A model generated the notes under the pieces. That model did no database searches. It saw nothing but the letters and a program-made list of their open reading frames with translations, and was not told where the DNA came from. From the NCBI GenBank assembly GCA_025800245.1, contig JAOXSA010000074.1, positions 1 to 50,876 on the forward strand: a stretch of 50,876 nt of DNA, given 5' to 3'. The translations under genes and the position numbers were made by a program. How positions within the stretch are numbered: the first letter of the stretch is position 1; every line of letters begins with the position of its first letter. Of this stretch, positions 50,830 through 50,876 are shown piece by piece. Source of the stretch: Amphritea sp. (lineage in GTDB: Bacteria; Pseudomonadota; Gammaproteobacteria; Pseudomonadales; Balneatricaceae).

Positions 50830-50876
50830 TTATGCCCGCACCTGAAGCAGTCCGAGCAATCGCTCCACCCCTATAT
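50830..50876 (-). CDS. C-terminal fragment of an unidentified gene, cut by the window edge
   Basis: A minus-strand frame ending in TAA at 50830-50832 reads IGVERLLGLLQVRA to the window end. Only about 15 residues are present and I do not recognise them. The two terminator hairpins just downstream support a real gene end here. Confidence 0.35.
   Translation of the reverse strand, partial: IGVERLLGLLQVRA

Noticed and set aside
1-50876. tRNA, rRNA, CRISPR or prophage genes
   Set aside because: No cloverleaf, rRNA core, CRISPR array or phage structural gene was seen on reading through both strands.

Overview
This window is a contiguous, gene-dense (roughly 90% coding) stretch of a gammaproteobacterial chromosome. 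The gene orders rdgB-hemW, lptM-lysA-dapF-DUF484-xerC-yigB next to cyaY, gmhA/waaA/hldE/msbA/lpxL/waaC, argE-argA, ilvE and glnE, together with moderate GC content and Oceanospirillales-like proteins, suggest a marine Oceanospirillaceae-type bacterium (for example Amphritea, Neptunomonas or Marinobacterium relatives). That placement is an inference from gene content and style, not a database result. I saw no rRNA, tRNA, CRISPR array, prophage or intact insertion sequence.

Layout. 1-261: the broken 3' end of a DUF4426 gene with unrelated DNA to its left. 299-6739: nucleotide-pool cleaning (rdgB), heme chaperone (hemW), a DMT exporter / AraC-methyltransferase / AraC regulator chain, a second DMT exporter, and a divergent CDF cation transporter / MerR regulator pair sharing a MerR-type promoter with a 19-bp spacer. 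6742-13981: an acyl-CoA block. A soluble PAS histidine kinase and FixJ-like regulator lie downstream of an acyl-CoA synthetase, a frameshifted isochorismatase-like gene and a MaoC hydratase; divergent from them are malonyl-CoA decarboxylase and a PhaB-type reductase. 14054-19234: lysine/peptidoglycan precursor and chromosome-dimer operon (lptM, lysA, dapF, DUF484, xerC, yigB, unknown gene). 19416-21347: an unusual thioredoxin-fold/GGDEF fusion gene sits between lptM and cyaY, which are direct neighbours in E. coli.

21359-38320: a lipopolysaccharide region: gmhA, waaA, hldE, msbA, an LpxL-type acyltransferase, an outer-core/O-antigen block (GT10 and GT11 fucosyltransferase-like enzymes, two GT2-type enzymes, an AT-rich O-antigen ligase, a DxD enzyme, a protein with bacterial sialyltransferase motifs) and waaC. 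A three-gene redox/Nudix-like unit of unknown role interrupts it. 38540-47541: ilvE, glnE, a phosphate-transport pair (PhoU-like/DUF47 and Pit) behind a three-repeat Pho box, and the arginine genes argE and argA. 47640-50599: a PhoP/PhoQ-like two-component system behind PepSY and glycine-zipper envelope genes, with a CpxR-like box upstream.

The most interesting signals are: (i) the thioredoxin-fold-GGDEF fusion, a candidate redox-responsive c-di-GMP enzyme; (ii) the co-location of alpha-1,2- and alpha-1,3-fucosyltransferase-like and sialyltransferase-like genes, which predicts animal-glycan-like caps on LPS; (iii) four GTAG-headed REP-like hairpins at two loci whose stems differ by compensatory changes; (iv) the triple Pho box; and (v) the acyl-CoA/malonyl-CoA block linked to its own two-component system, containing one gene broken by a single-base frameshift.
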